Counted from the first letter of the stretch, positions 6,760 to 15,249 are shown. The stretch is 23,916 nucleotides of DNA from CAYFFO01 sp964342485 (GCA_964342485.1 CAYFFO010000030.1:1-23916); one strand, 5' to 3'. Notes: generated from the letters alone by a model not told the origin. Numbers and translations: made by a program.

Positions 6760-8217
6760 ATGTCAGTGCAAACATATCGTAATTATATTGGCAATAGCTG
6801 GACTCATTCAGAAAATGGGAAGACCTATTCAATAACCAATCCGGCCGCAAAAAATACTGAATTAGGCAAATTTCAGTATTCAGACCATAAAGATACAGCT
6901 AAAGCTATAAGTGCGGCTGTAAAAGCACAGCAAGAATGGGCTGAAACACCTGCACCTTCTCGTGCAGCCATCTTGTTTAAGGCTCTTTCAATACTCGAAA
7001 GCAGGACAGATGAGATTGCTAAATCAATAACTACCGAAGAAGGCAAACCAATTGCTGATGCACTTGGTGAGGTCAAGCGGGCAATGAATATTATAGAGTA
7101 CGCTGCAGGGGAAGGGAGAAGAATGTTTGGATACACTACTCCTTCTGAACTACCCAGCACAATGGCCTATACAGTGAGAAGACCTCTGGGAGTTGTGGCA
7201 ATCATTACTCCCTGGAATTTTCCTTTAGCCATTCCAGCATGGAAAATAGCACCTGCTCTTATATGTGGTAATACTCTAGTTTTTAAACCTGCATCTTCAA
7301 CTCCAATGACTGCAATAAAACTAGTAGAAATATTTATCGAAGCCGGGTTACCTCCTGGTGTATTAAACCTGGTTACAGGACCAGGATCCTCGGTTGGTAA
7401 CTCACTTGTTGAAAGCAAATATATAAACGGTATCTCATTTACTGGCTCTACAGAAATAGGAACTGGTATATATGCTGAAGGAGCCAGAAGTCTCAAAAAA
7501 GTACAATGTGAATTGGGTGGTAAAAATGCCGTTATACTACTAGCTGACGGAGAATTGGATAACGCTATGGGTGGTATAGTTCAAGGAGCATTTGGATCTA
7601 CCGGACAACGTTGTACCGCAACAAGTAGAGTAATTGTAGAAGAGTCAATACATGATGATTTCGTAAATGAGCTTGTCAATCAAACAAGTAAACTGAAAAT
7701 CGGTAACGGCTTGGATGTTGATGTGGATATAAGCCCTCTCGCAAGCAAATCTCAGTTAGATACGGTATCAAAATACATAGATATAGGAATAAATGAGGGA
7801 GCTAACTTGGTATATGGAGGCAATACATTAACAAACGGTGTATATGAGCAAGGTCACTATATTGAACCAACTATTTTTACAAATGTAGATCCTGAGATGA
7901 CGATAGCCCAAGAAGAGATCTTTGGTCCAGTCCTGACTATATTTAAGGCTAAGAATCTGGAAGAAGCTATAAATATATCTAATGATGTAAAATTCGGTTT
8001 ATCCTCCTCAATATATACAACAGATTTGAGAAAAGCTTTCCAGTACGTTCATACTGTAGAAACCGGTATGGTCCACATAAACGCTCCGACCCTGGGAGGA
8101 GAAGTTCATTTGCCATTTGGCGGACTGAAATCTTCGGGAGTAGGCCACCGGGAGCAGGGCGTTGAAGCTATCGAATTTTTCAGTGAAATAATAACCGTAT
8201 ATGTTGATTATTCCTGA
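6760..8217 (+). CDS. NAD(P)-dependent aldehyde dehydrogenase, ketoglutarate-semialdehyde type
   Basis: A 485-residue cytoplasmic aldehyde dehydrogenase oxidising an aldehyde to the acid with NAD(P). The full machinery is present: N153 (TPWNFP), K176 (VFKPAS), G229 in FTGST, the general base E251 (CELGGKN), nucleophile C285 (GQRCTA) and EEIFGPVL near 384. The C-terminal segment (GGEVHLPFGG then REQG and FFSE..TVYVDY) resembles the 2,5-dioxovalerate (alpha-ketoglutarate semialdehyde) dehydrogenases that finish glucarate, galactarate and pentose-acid degradation. Downstream of a sugar-acid dehydratase system this substrate class, or lactaldehyde, is plausible. AAGGA lies seven bases before the ATG. 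Its last 10 bases overlap the convergent oxidoreductase gene. Confidence 0.88.
   Translation: MSVQTYRNYIGNSWTHSENGKTYSITNPAAKNTELGKFQYSDHKDTAKAISAAVKAQQEWAETPAPSRAAILFKALSILESRTDEIAKSITTEEGKPIADALGEVKRAMNIIEYAAGEGRRMFGYTTPSELPSTMAYTVRRPLGVVAIITPWNFPLAIPAWKIAPALICGNTLVFKPASSTPMTAIKLVEIFIEAGLPPGVLNLVTGPGSSVGNSLVESKYINGISFTGSTEIGTGIYAEGARSLKKVQCELGGKNAVILLADGELDNAMGGIVQGAFGSTGQRCTATSRVIVEESIHDDFVNELVNQTSKLKIGNGLDVDVDISPLASKSQLDTVSKYIDIGINEGANLVYGGNTLTNGVYEQGHYIEPTIFTNVDPEMTIAQEEIFGPVLTIFKAKNLEEAINISNDVKFGLSSSIYTTDLRKAFQYVHTVETGMVHINAPTLGGEVHLPFGGLKSSGVGHREQGVEAIEFFSEIITVYVDYS
8187..8212. terminator. Possible bidirectional hairpin at convergent gene ends
   Basis: AATAATAAC (8187-8195) can pair with GTT plus ATTATT (8203-8212, one bulged G) around a 7-base loop, at the place where the aldehyde dehydrogenase and the oppositely directed oxidoreductase overlap tail to tail. 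The stem is AT-rich and lies inside coding sequence, so selection on codons may explain it. Confidence 0.25.
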
Positions 8218-9326
8218 TTTATATTAGAGTCACTGGGTTCAAATAACGGCATACGCGGTTTTAGATTGCGTTCCAGCCTGATTTTAGAATCTTCTAGCGG
8301 TAGATTAACTCTTATACCTCCACGTATATGAGATTCTATCAATGAAAAAGTCTGTTCATCGCCAGCTCGCGCAACTTTTATCCCTCCCCTAGTAATCTTA
8401 CCGTTGTCCAATGTATTAACTAGATCTTCAATAACCCATAGTGTAGTACTATATGGCTTAAACTCAGGAAATGAATCAACCAAAAGCTCTCCATTATCCT
8501 GTAATTTTCTTATTTCCCAGTTATAGAAACCTTTGTAATAAGAAGTCCCCCTATAAACAATAATTTGACCTTTATCACATACAAATTCTTGAGCGTCAGT
8601 AAATGGTGTAACCAATAAAGTCACATTTACTCCATTTTTGTAATGGACCGTACCAATCATGTCAGGATCTTTACGGATAAGATCTCCTTCAAGCGATAGT
8701 GTGTTTTCTAATACACTTCCCTGTACCCAAGATGTTTCTACATCACCATTGATAAAATTGGCCAAATCAAGTGCATGGATACCGTGCTGATTGATACCAT
8801 TTCTGTAAGACATAACCATGTATTTCAAATCACCCAAATATCCACTATCAACTATCTCTTTAACCTTCTGAAAACCTGGATGCCATCTATAACCACACCC
8901 CATATTAACAACAACATTATTTTGTTCAGCTGCATCTACTACATTCTCTAACTCAGTCATAGAGGCAGTCATTGTCTTTTCTGAATAAATAGCTTTAACC
9001 CCGTTCTCTGCTGCAAAAATAATAATCTCAGCACGTTGTTCAGGCTGGGTCCCAATAGCGATGATGTCAGGTTGTTCAATTTCAATAAGCTTTCGATAAT
9101 CCCTATAAAGATTTTTTGATTGAAGTCCGTAACGTGTTCCAAAATGATTAAGTATCTCAACACGGGTATCACAACCCGCGACAATTTTGGTCCTGTCACA
9201 AGTCTCGAAAGCTGATCCAAAAGAAAATGGCAGAGTCACTATAGAAGACCCTATGACCTCATTATCTATAAATCCTCCCATCCTCCCACAACCAATAACC
9301 GCCACTTTATATTTCTTAGATGTCAC
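8208..9326 (-). CDS. Gfo/Idh/MocA-family oxidoreductase (copy 1)
   Basis: A 372-residue NAD(P)-dependent sugar or inositol dehydrogenase-like protein. The Rossmann N-terminus has G12-x-G14-x-x-G17 (VAVIGCGRMGG). The catalytic lysine sits in S-E-K117-T, a variant of the usual EKP, and the active-site H184 in GIHALD is followed by D187. The C-terminal alpha/beta domain ends in HIRGGIRVNLPLED, a tail shared with the other two copies in this window. The start is GTG with AGGAGGA five bases upstream. It may be cotranscribed with the transporter upstream, although a 179-base leader with its own hairpin separates them. Substrate unknown; a sugar, inositol or sugar acid is likely. Confidence 0.85.
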   Translation of the reverse strand: MTSKKYKVAVIGCGRMGGFIDNEVIGSSIVTLPFSFGSAFETCDRTKIVAGCDTRVEILNHFGTRYGLQSKNLYRDYRKLIEIEQPDIIAIGTQPEQRAEIIIFAAENGVKAIYSEKTMTASMTELENVVDAAEQNNVVVNMGCGYRWHPGFQKVKEIVDSGYLGDLKYMVMSYRNGINQHGIHALDLANFINGDVETSWVQGSVLENTLSLEGDLIRKDPDMIGTVHYKNGVNVTLLVTPFTDAQEFVCDKGQIIVYRGTSYYKGFYNWEIRKLQDNGELLVDSFPEFKPYSTTLWVIEDLVNTLDNGKITRGGIKVARAGDEQTFSLIESHIRGGIRVNLPLEDSKIRLERNLKPRMPLFEPSDSNINQE

Positions 9327-9455
9327 AATATCCTCCTACAAACTAATTGAAATATAATACAGAATATAGTTTATATCCAGATTTTTGGGCTCTTTATAGA
9401 AACTACAAAACCAACTATAAATCCACTTTTATTAAAATCGCAATTTTCGGGAGGA

Positions 9456-9479
9456 GGAATTAAAACCAGTAGCAATTCC
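9456..9479 (-). promoter_or_regulatory. Leader hairpin and anti-SD-like element
   Basis: In the 179-base gap between the EamA gene stop and oxidoreductase copy 1, GGAATT (9456-9461) and AATTCC (9474-9479) form a 6-bp inverted repeat with a 12-base loop. Beside it, the minus-strand RNA reads TCCTCCT (plus strand 9452-9458), which is exactly complementary to the AGGAGGA ribosome site of the downstream gene (9331-9337). This could mask that site in the mRNA. It may also be chance. Confidence 0.22.
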
Positions 9480-9505
9480 AGCCCTGAAAATTATTCATTG
9501 ATTAA

Positions 9506-10405
9506 CTAATTTGAGCGTTCTAAATTTGATTCCGGCTCTAACTGGCAAGCCAAAATACCAACTATCACGAAAACCAAACCTATGACGGTAGAAATGAGTA
9601 TTTTCTCTCCAAGAAAATAGTTTATTTGAATCAGAGAAAGAAAAGGAACAATATAGATTAATCGGCTTACATGCGCTGATATCTTGGCTAAAGATAGGGC
9701 TTTTAACCAGGTAATAAAAGTGATACCCATTTCAAATACACCTATATAAACAGCTCCCCATAAGCCTTCCTGGATTCCAATGGTAAAATCTGAAAACAAT
9801 ACGAGTAAAACAGATACAAAAATGAGACCTGAAATAGAGTTTATAAATAATTTAACTACTTCGTCTTTTTGATCACGAACATTTCCTATCCAGTACAAAG
9901 ACCATATAAGAGCACTTACCAATGCAAGAATAGTGCCTTCCATATTAGTGAGATTTAGACTTAAGGGATCACCGCGAGTGGAAATAATCAACACTCCTGA
10001 GAAACTAATCAATAGGGACAGTATGGTTATCCAGCCTATTTTTTGTTTTAGAAGAGAAGCTGATAAAACAACTACAATAAGAGGCCATATCATATTTAGA
10101 GGTTGGGCTTCCTGGGCTGGAAGCAGGTCATAGGCACGAAATAAAACAAGATAATACATTCCTGGCACCAACATCCCTAGGCCTAACTGTTGCACCCACT
10201 CATACAGTGAAATGTATTTCAAAATAAGCAATTTATTTTGAACGATCATTACTGTAAACAACAAAACAGTAGAAGTTAATACTGAGAAAAAGATCATCTG
10301 ATAGACATCAAGATGTCGAAGAGTAAGTTTAAACGCTGACGCTACCGTTGACCAAAATATAACGGTCAGTACCGCGTAAATATATGATTTCCTATTGTCG
10401 GTCAA
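9506..10405 (-). CDS. EamA/DMT-family transporter
   Basis: Integral inner-membrane protein of 299 residues with about ten hydrophobic segments, in two EamA halves: one begins with YAVLTVIFWSTVASAFKL, the second near residue 155 with ILALVSALIWSLYWIGN. This is the drug/metabolite transporter fold, usually an exporter or permease of small metabolites. The only usable start is TTG at 10405: an in-frame TGA lies six bases upstream, and the next Met (QMIFF) would cut the first membrane helix. There is no strong ribosome site. The gene lies 34 bases behind oxidoreductase copy 2, so it is probably read through from that gene. Its placement between two sugar-oxidoreductase genes hints at transport of a sugar-derived metabolite, but this is inference. 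Confidence 0.82.
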   Translation of the reverse strand: MTDNRKSYIYAVLTVIFWSTVASAFKLTLRHLDVYQMIFFSVLTSTVLLFTVMIVQNKLLILKYISLYEWVQQLGLGMLVPGMYYLVLFRAYDLLPAQEAQPLNMIWPLIVVVLSASLLKQKIGWITILSLLISFSGVLIISTRGDPLSLNLTNMEGTILALVSALIWSLYWIGNVRDQKDEVVKLFINSISGLIFVSVLLVLFSDFTIGIQEGLWGAVYIGVFEMGITFITWLKALSLAKISAHVSRLIYIVPFLSLIQINYFLGEKILISTVIGLVFVIVGILACQLEPESNLERSN

Positions 10406-10439
10406 AACTCAATTTAAAGCCCGGATAAAGTATTGCAAA

Positions 10440-11585
10440 TTAACCACCCGGTATATATAGAGATCTGTCAGAAACTGGAATTGAAACCCTTTTTCCTCCT
10501 TGCAAATGGGAATTCGCGATTCCAAACTGAACCTCTACACTCTGCATTGTTACATTGATATTCCCTCGAGTGCGTTCACCTGTGTTTATTTCATTAACTA
10601 TGTCACGTATGGTGTTGACGGTTGGGCTATCGCCATACAGCCTTATATTGATATCTTCAATGAGAGGGGGTTTTTCACTTTTCTTAGAATTTCGTTGAAT
10701 TTTCTGTCCACCTTTTCGTATCTTCCAGATTCCCTGTTGCTCCCAACCCCACGCCCTGCCTTCAGTACCCTGAACATCTATCTCCCACCTACCTGGAGTT
10801 GGTACAAAAAGACCCTCAGATCCGTTACTGTAACCCACTCTATAAAATCCTACCATTGGGTCAGCTATTTCCTCTCCAGAAGGCGGCACAAATCGATGAT
10901 TTTCACGGTCATAATCAGGGAATGCACGAGGACGTTCAATAGCAGCTCCATTTTCAAGTTGATCGCCCTTTTCTACAAGGCTTCCTTCTACCCATTTTGC
11001 TAAAGGATCTCCCAACAACATAGATACTGTATCCAATGTATGAGGGTGATGTTTGATGATATCCGTGAAGGTGTACATTGTAGCAAACAAAGGTTCACCA
11101 ATAGCGCCTTTCGAAATACCCTCAGCTAGCTGTACCCACCCACTGTGATGTCTCCTAGATGCTCCCCAGTTAAATGCGACTTTGTTCTTTTCCACTGCAT
11201 CACGTATATTATCTGCTTCTTCTAACGATGCACACAGACCCTTTTCAGCGTAAATCCCCTTGACTCCATTTTCAGCTGCAAAAATAATAGGCTCAGCTCG
11301 CCGGACCGACGGGGTAGTAACGCTTACAATATCGGGTTTTTCTTTTTCAATCATCTCCTTGTAATCAAGGTATGTATTTTCGAAATCGAATCTTTTACTA
11401 AACCTTTCTAGTCGTTCCCTACCTCTGTTTGCTACGGCTACTACTTCCACTTCTGGGATAGCCATATAGCTACTAAAATGGCCATACGGTTTTGTATATT
11501 GGTTCCTAAATGGATTTTCATCTTCCATTAGTCCACCCATACGCCCAGTACCAATAATCGCAACCTTTAGTTTAGATTTCGACAT
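10440..11585 (-). CDS. Gfo/Idh/MocA-family oxidoreductase (copy 2)
   Basis: A 381-residue oxidoreductase. The dinucleotide-binding motif is intact (VAIIGTGRMGG, residues 8-18). The lysine of the EKP motif is K115 in A-E-K-G, so proline is replaced by glycine, and the likely acid/base H182 is in HPHTLD with D185. The N-terminal insertion (ENPFRNQYTKPYGHF) and a WGASRRHHSGW segment distinguish it from copy 1, but both share the GRMGG opening and the final S-H-L-Q-G-G-K-R-V-S-I-P tail. The ATG has a GGAG about nine bases upstream. A decent minus-strand promoter (11643-11671) precedes it. It probably heads a transcript with the EamA transporter. Confidence 0.85.
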   Translation of the reverse strand: MSKSKLKVAIIGTGRMGGLMEDENPFRNQYTKPYGHFSSYMAIPEVEVVAVANRGRERLERFSKRFDFENTYLDYKEMIEKEKPDIVSVTTPSVRRAEPIIFAAENGVKGIYAEKGLCASLEEADNIRDAVEKNKVAFNWGASRRHHSGWVQLAEGISKGAIGEPLFATMYTFTDIIKHHPHTLDTVSMLLGDPLAKWVEGSLVEKGDQLENGAAIERPRAFPDYDRENHRFVPPSGEEIADPMVGFYRVGYSNGSEGLFVPTPGRWEIDVQGTEGRAWGWEQQGIWKIRKGGQKIQRNSKKSEKPPLIEDINIRLYGDSPTVNTIRDIVNEINTGERTRGNINVTMQSVEVQFGIANSHLQGGKRVSIPVSDRSLYIPGG

Positions 11586-11642
11586 AATAAAAACTCCATT
11601 GCCCTTTAAATATTAAGCCTACCTGATGATTAAGCTGAATGT

Positions 11643-11671
11643 AGAATAATCCGTGTCACAAAGATGTTCAA
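11643..11671 (-). promoter_or_regulatory. Candidate sigma-70 promoter for oxidoreductase copy 2
   Basis: On the minus strand TTGAAC (11666-11671) and TATTCT (11643-11648) are separated by exactly 17 bases, matching 4 of 6 positions in each consensus box. It points to the ATG at 11585 with a leader of about 50 bases. It sits in the 106-base divergent gap shared with the plus-strand operon. Confidence 0.4.
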
Positions 11672-11679
11672 GTTTCATG

Positions 11680-11685
11680 TAAAAT
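11680..11685 (+). promoter_or_regulatory. Candidate -10 box giving a leaderless transcript
   Basis: TAAAAT ends six bases before the ATG at 11692, so the expected transcription start falls on or next to the start codon. No Shine-Dalgarno sequence is present in front of this gene, unlike most genes here. Both facts fit a leaderless mRNA. No clear -35 box is seen. Confidence 0.33.
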
Positions 11686-11691
11686 AGGCAG

Positions 11692-12744
11692 ATGTTCACA
11701 AATAACAATCTGAAAGTTGCTTTGGCAGGAATCCACAGACAGGTGGAGGATACACCTGGAGGACATAATTGGGCTTCAGCATTTGCTGAAGTGCCAGATA
11801 CTAAAGTTGTAGCCATATATGACAAAGATCAAAAAACCAGGGATAAATTTCAAGATACATGGCTTGATACCTGGGGTGAAATGCACCAATATAACGACTA
11901 CAATGACATGATTGAATCTGTTAAGCCTGACATCGTTTGCATAGCAACAAGACAAACATACCATGCAGAGCATATAGAATCGGCAGTAAAACATGGAGTA
12001 AGGGGCTTGGTATGTGATAAACCTTTGTGTACCGACTTAAATGAATCTGACCGTATAATCAAGGTATTGAGAGAAAGCGGGATACCTTTTACCTTCGGTC
12101 TGGAGCTTCGCTGGTCAGAATCTTATCAAGCAATTTTCCAAATGCTAAGAGAAGGAATTATCGGGAATGTAACAAGTGTGGTAGCTCATGGTGTTACCGA
12201 ATTGATAAATCATGGATGCCATTTCTATGATGTAGCTCTGGGCATGGTAGGCGATCCAGAACCGGTCTCAGCCATTGGGATAATAGACAATCCAGAAACT
12301 TTTGATGATTGGAGACAGGGAGATCCTCATGGAAGAGGATGGATATCTCTAGACAATGGAGTGAATTTAGGTATTATGTCAGAAGGAGAGCAAAGATCCT
12401 ATACGATAACCGGTTCAGATGGTCGGATGACAGTAATGAACGAAGGTGAATTGGTATATTTATGGGAAAATAATATACAGGCGAAAAAATTCTCAGATAA
12501 ACCTCGTAAAATAGAGGTCCCAAAACCTTCTCATCCTTGGCCAAGAGGCCCTGCTTCAATCAGAGATCTGGTAGATAAAATTAAAAAAGGTGGTCGTACT
12601 CTTTGCGACGTTGAAGAAACGCGAAGGGCTACAGAAATTGGATTTGCAATACATGCATCTAATTTACTGGATGGATCCAGGGTATCGTTTCCAGTAAAAA
12701 ATAGGTCAATTAAGATAGATTCCCGGCCTTGGGGAAATGATTAA
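11692..12744 (+). CDS. Gfo/Idh/MocA-family oxidoreductase (copy 3), variant Rossmann loop
   Basis: A 350-residue protein with the family layout. It has a classic D-K110-P111 catalytic motif (GLVCDKPLC), the active-site H177 and D180 in GCHFYDVALGMVGD, and the shared C-terminal tail (LLDGSRVSFPVKNRS). The glycine-rich loop is atypical: after the first strand it reads V-A-L-A-G-I-H-R-Q, with no second or third glycine of GxGxxG. Cofactor binding may therefore be altered or use a different turn. It lacks a ribosome site and may be leaderless. It is the first gene of a three-gene operon with a DUF1800 protein (13-base gap) and an NHL propeller, an unusual set of partners for a sugar oxidoreductase. 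Confidence 0.8.
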   Translation: MFTNNNLKVALAGIHRQVEDTPGGHNWASAFAEVPDTKVVAIYDKDQKTRDKFQDTWLDTWGEMHQYNDYNDMIESVKPDIVCIATRQTYHAEHIESAVKHGVRGLVCDKPLCTDLNESDRIIKVLRESGIPFTFGLELRWSESYQAIFQMLREGIIGNVTSVVAHGVTELINHGCHFYDVALGMVGDPEPVSAIGIIDNPETFDDWRQGDPHGRGWISLDNGVNLGIMSEGEQRSYTITGSDGRMTVMNEGELVYLWENNIQAKKFSDKPRKIEVPKPSHPWPRGPASIRDLVDKIKKGGRTLCDVEETRRATEIGFAIHASNLLDGSRVSFPVKNRSIKIDSRPWGND

Positions 12745-12757
12745 TGGAGGATTCAAA

Positions 12758-14197
12758 ATGAGTAAACAAGATTTAGAACTTATGGCACATCTACTTAGAC
12801 GAGCTGGGTTTGGTGCTACACGCGAAGAACTTGAAGTATTTATGGATAAAGGATACGAAGCAACTGTCGAAGAATTACTTAATCCTACAAGTTCCGAAAA
12901 CATGCCAGATGACATAATTCATAGATACCACGTTGATATCCATGAATCCAGATATGGTCCTAGTGCAGCATCCAATTGGCTATATAGATTAATAACAACA
13001 ACTTCTCCATTAATTGAAAAGATTCCTCTATTCTGGCATGGGATATTCGCTACCGGATATACAAAAACCAACCAGGCAAGAGCTCTTTTAAACCAAATAG
13101 ATATGTTCCGAAGACATGGATTGGGCAAATTCGACAATCTCCTTATGGAACTTTCTAAGGATCCAGCAATGCTTATATGGCTGGACAACCAAGATAATCA
13201 TGATGGAGCAATAAATGAAAATTTCGGAAGAGAATTGTTAGAACTCTTTTCAATGGGAGTTGGAAACTATTCGGAAGACGATATAAAAGAAGCATCCCGG
13301 GCGTTTACCGGATGGACACTGGACAATGCAGAATATATGGCCATTCGAGCTATGAAGGATTCTATATGGCCTTATGGTCGTATCTCATGGCACTTCGGAT
13401 ATCGTCCAGAAGATCATGATAACGGAAATAAGAAATTCCTAGATGAAGCAGGTAATTTGAATGGCAAGAATGTCATTGACGCAATAGCTAGGAATCCCGC
13501 TACAGCTGAATTTGTTGCAAGACATATTTACGACTTTTTTGTTGCCGATGAACCACCAGTTCCTCAATGGCCTTACAAATCACCTAGAGATCCAAAAGCT
13601 TTAAAAATTCTCACCGACGCATATTTTGAAAGCGGCTATGAAATAAAATCTATGTTACGAGCGTTGTTTAATGCCGACTTCTTTAAAGCAGATGATGTTA
13701 GGTACGCCAGGGTAAAAGGCCCAGCAGAATTGGTAGTTGGATCTATCAGGACCAGTGGAGATTTTCAGAAACCAACCCTGGATATCTTGGACGTGAGTTA
13801 TGTTTGTGAATTCATGGGACAAAGTCTGCTGTCTCCACCCACGGTTGAAGGTTGGCACGAAGGTACAGAATGGATTAATAGTGGATCTTTAGTAGAACGC
13901 ATTAATTTTGTATCGAAACAATTAGGAGATACAACTAAACCAGGTATCCAAAAAATAATATCCAGCCTGAAAACAATGGATGGCGGCCATTTTAAACCTC
14001 ATGATCTTGTTGAAACATGCCTAGATTTAATCGGGCCTTTAACCGTATCAGATAAAACTAAACAAGCATTGATAAGTCACGTTTCTAGAGACGGGGACCT
14101 AGTCTTTGCCGATAATTCAGACGATGACAAATCTGAAGCTAGGGTGGGCAACTTACTAAGCGTAATAGCTGCTACTAGAGAATATCAAATGGGGTAA
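12758..14197 (+). CDS. DUF1800 family protein
   Basis: A 479-residue protein of the DUF1800 family (function unknown, all-helical, common in planktonic and soil bacteria). I choose the ATG at 12758 because GGAGG lies seven bases before it; the in-frame ATG at 12737 overlaps the upstream gene. Family blocks are clear: HLLRRAGFGAT at 11-21, LFWHGIFATG at 91-100, DPAMLIWLDN at 135-144, the NENFGRELLELF...FTGW region at 153-186, and SPPTVEGWHEGTEWI in the C-terminal third. There is no signal peptide. DUF1800 genes usually sit next to a DUF1501 gene, and none is present here. The partners are instead an oxidoreductase and an NHL propeller. Confidence 0.88.
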   Translation: MSKQDLELMAHLLRRAGFGATREELEVFMDKGYEATVEELLNPTSSENMPDDIIHRYHVDIHESRYGPSAASNWLYRLITTTSPLIEKIPLFWHGIFATGYTKTNQARALLNQIDMFRRHGLGKFDNLLMELSKDPAMLIWLDNQDNHDGAINENFGRELLELFSMGVGNYSEDDIKEASRAFTGWTLDNAEYMAIRAMKDSIWPYGRISWHFGYRPEDHDNGNKKFLDEAGNLNGKNVIDAIARNPATAEFVARHIYDFFVADEPPVPQWPYKSPRDPKALKILTDAYFESGYEIKSMLRALFNADFFKADDVRYARVKGPAELVVGSIRTSGDFQKPTLDILDVSYVCEFMGQSLLSPPTVEGWHEGTEWINSGSLVERINFVSKQLGDTTKPGIQKIISSLKTMDGGHFKPHDLVETCLDLIGPLTVSDKTKQALISHVSRDGDLVFADNSDDDKSEARVGNLLSVIAATREYQMG

Positions 14198-14232
14198 CTA
14201 TTCACGAATATTATGCTTCTAAGGATTAAATA

Positions 14233-15249
14233 ATGACCTTACACACTCAAAAACTCAAAGTTGATTACTTAAAAACTATTGGCATGACCAGCAATAATCC
14301 TACAGGGAGAGGGTTTGCCAATCCTGTTGATCTAGCCATTAATAATGAAAATACAATAATTGTGCTTAACCGAGGGGCATATGTGTTTTCGAGAATCACT
14401 TTGTGTGACCTGTCAGAAAACTATTTGGGAGAAATTGGTTCCCATGGTGATAGTGATGGACAGTTCAGGTTACCTACTTCAATCGATATAGACAGTAATC
14501 AAAATATTTATATAACAGATGAATACCTAAACCGGGTGACAGTTTTTGACAAATCTGGATCGTTTTTATCGAAATGGGGTAAAGCCGGCACCAAACCCGG
14601 ACAAATATCAGGGCCCTCAGGACTGGCTATTAACTCTGACGACGATTTGTACATAGTTGATCAGGGAAACCACCGTATTCAAAAATTCTCTAAAGACGGA
14701 GTTTTGATTAAAACATTCGGTGAAAAAGGGAAGGACAATGATCAACTAAATCAACCTTGGGGAATATCTCTGGATAAAGATCAAAACATCTTTGTTGCAG
14801 ATTGGAGAAACGACCGTATCCAAAAATTTTCTCCTGAAGGCAACCCAATAATGAGATTTGGAATCTCAGGACATAAGCAAGGTGAATTGAACCGCCCTGC
14901 TGATGTCACTATAACAAAAGATGAATATATCATAGTAGCTGACTGGGGAAATGAAAGAGTGCAAATATTTGATTCAAAAGGAAACTTCGAAGTTTTATTA
15001 CAAGGCGAAGCTACTGTCTCAAAATGGGCTGAAGATTATTTTGCTGCAAACCCAGATGAGGTAACAGAAAGGAATAAATCTAATCTTAATCCAAATCTAC
15101 CTGATCACCTCAAAAGCCCGTATCACTCTGCTTCACAGACAGAACCTTACTTCTGGGGTCCAACATCAGTAAACCTGGATAGTCAAGGTAATCTCTACAT
15201 AACCGAATCAGCTCGGCACAGATTCCAAGTCTATTCCCTTAAACAATAG
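14233..15249 (+). CDS. NHL-repeat six-bladed beta-propeller protein
   Basis: A 338-residue protein made of six NHL-type repeats at about residues 29-57, 79-107, 126-153, 174-200, 220-248 and 308-335. Each has the P-x-G/D-(L/I)-x-(I/V) opening and an N-x-R-(I/V)-Q-x-F close (GNHRIQKFS, RNDRIQKFS, GNERVQIFD). NHL propellers bind proteins, RNA or small ligands, and some are lyases. Between blades five and six is an insertion of about 50 residues (254-306), rich in polar residues and aromatics, with no repeat pattern. No signal peptide is seen, so a cytoplasmic location is likely. AAGGA lies seven bases before the ATG. It is the last gene of the Gfo-DUF1800-NHL operon. Confidence 0.85.
   Translation: MTLHTQKLKVDYLKTIGMTSNNPTGRGFANPVDLAINNENTIIVLNRGAYVFSRITLCDLSENYLGEIGSHGDSDGQFRLPTSIDIDSNQNIYITDEYLNRVTVFDKSGSFLSKWGKAGTKPGQISGPSGLAINSDDDLYIVDQGNHRIQKFSKDGVLIKTFGEKGKDNDQLNQPWGISLDKDQNIFVADWRNDRIQKFSPEGNPIMRFGISGHKQGELNRPADVTITKDEYIIVADWGNERVQIFDSKGNFEVLLQGEATVSKWAEDYFAANPDEVTERNKSNLNPNLPDHLKSPYHSASQTEPYFWGPTSVNLDSQGNLYITESARHRFQVYSLKQ

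Noticed and set aside
10500..11003. 167-codon plus-strand open frame
   Set aside because: It lies wholly opposite oxidoreductase copy 2, which has clear family motifs. The translated sequence shows no family pattern and no ribosome site.
5164..11691. Shared 12-mer TAAAATAGGCAG at 5164 and 11680
   Set aside because: Several shared 12-mers are expected by chance in a window of this length, and the two contexts differ (after a stop codon versus before a start).
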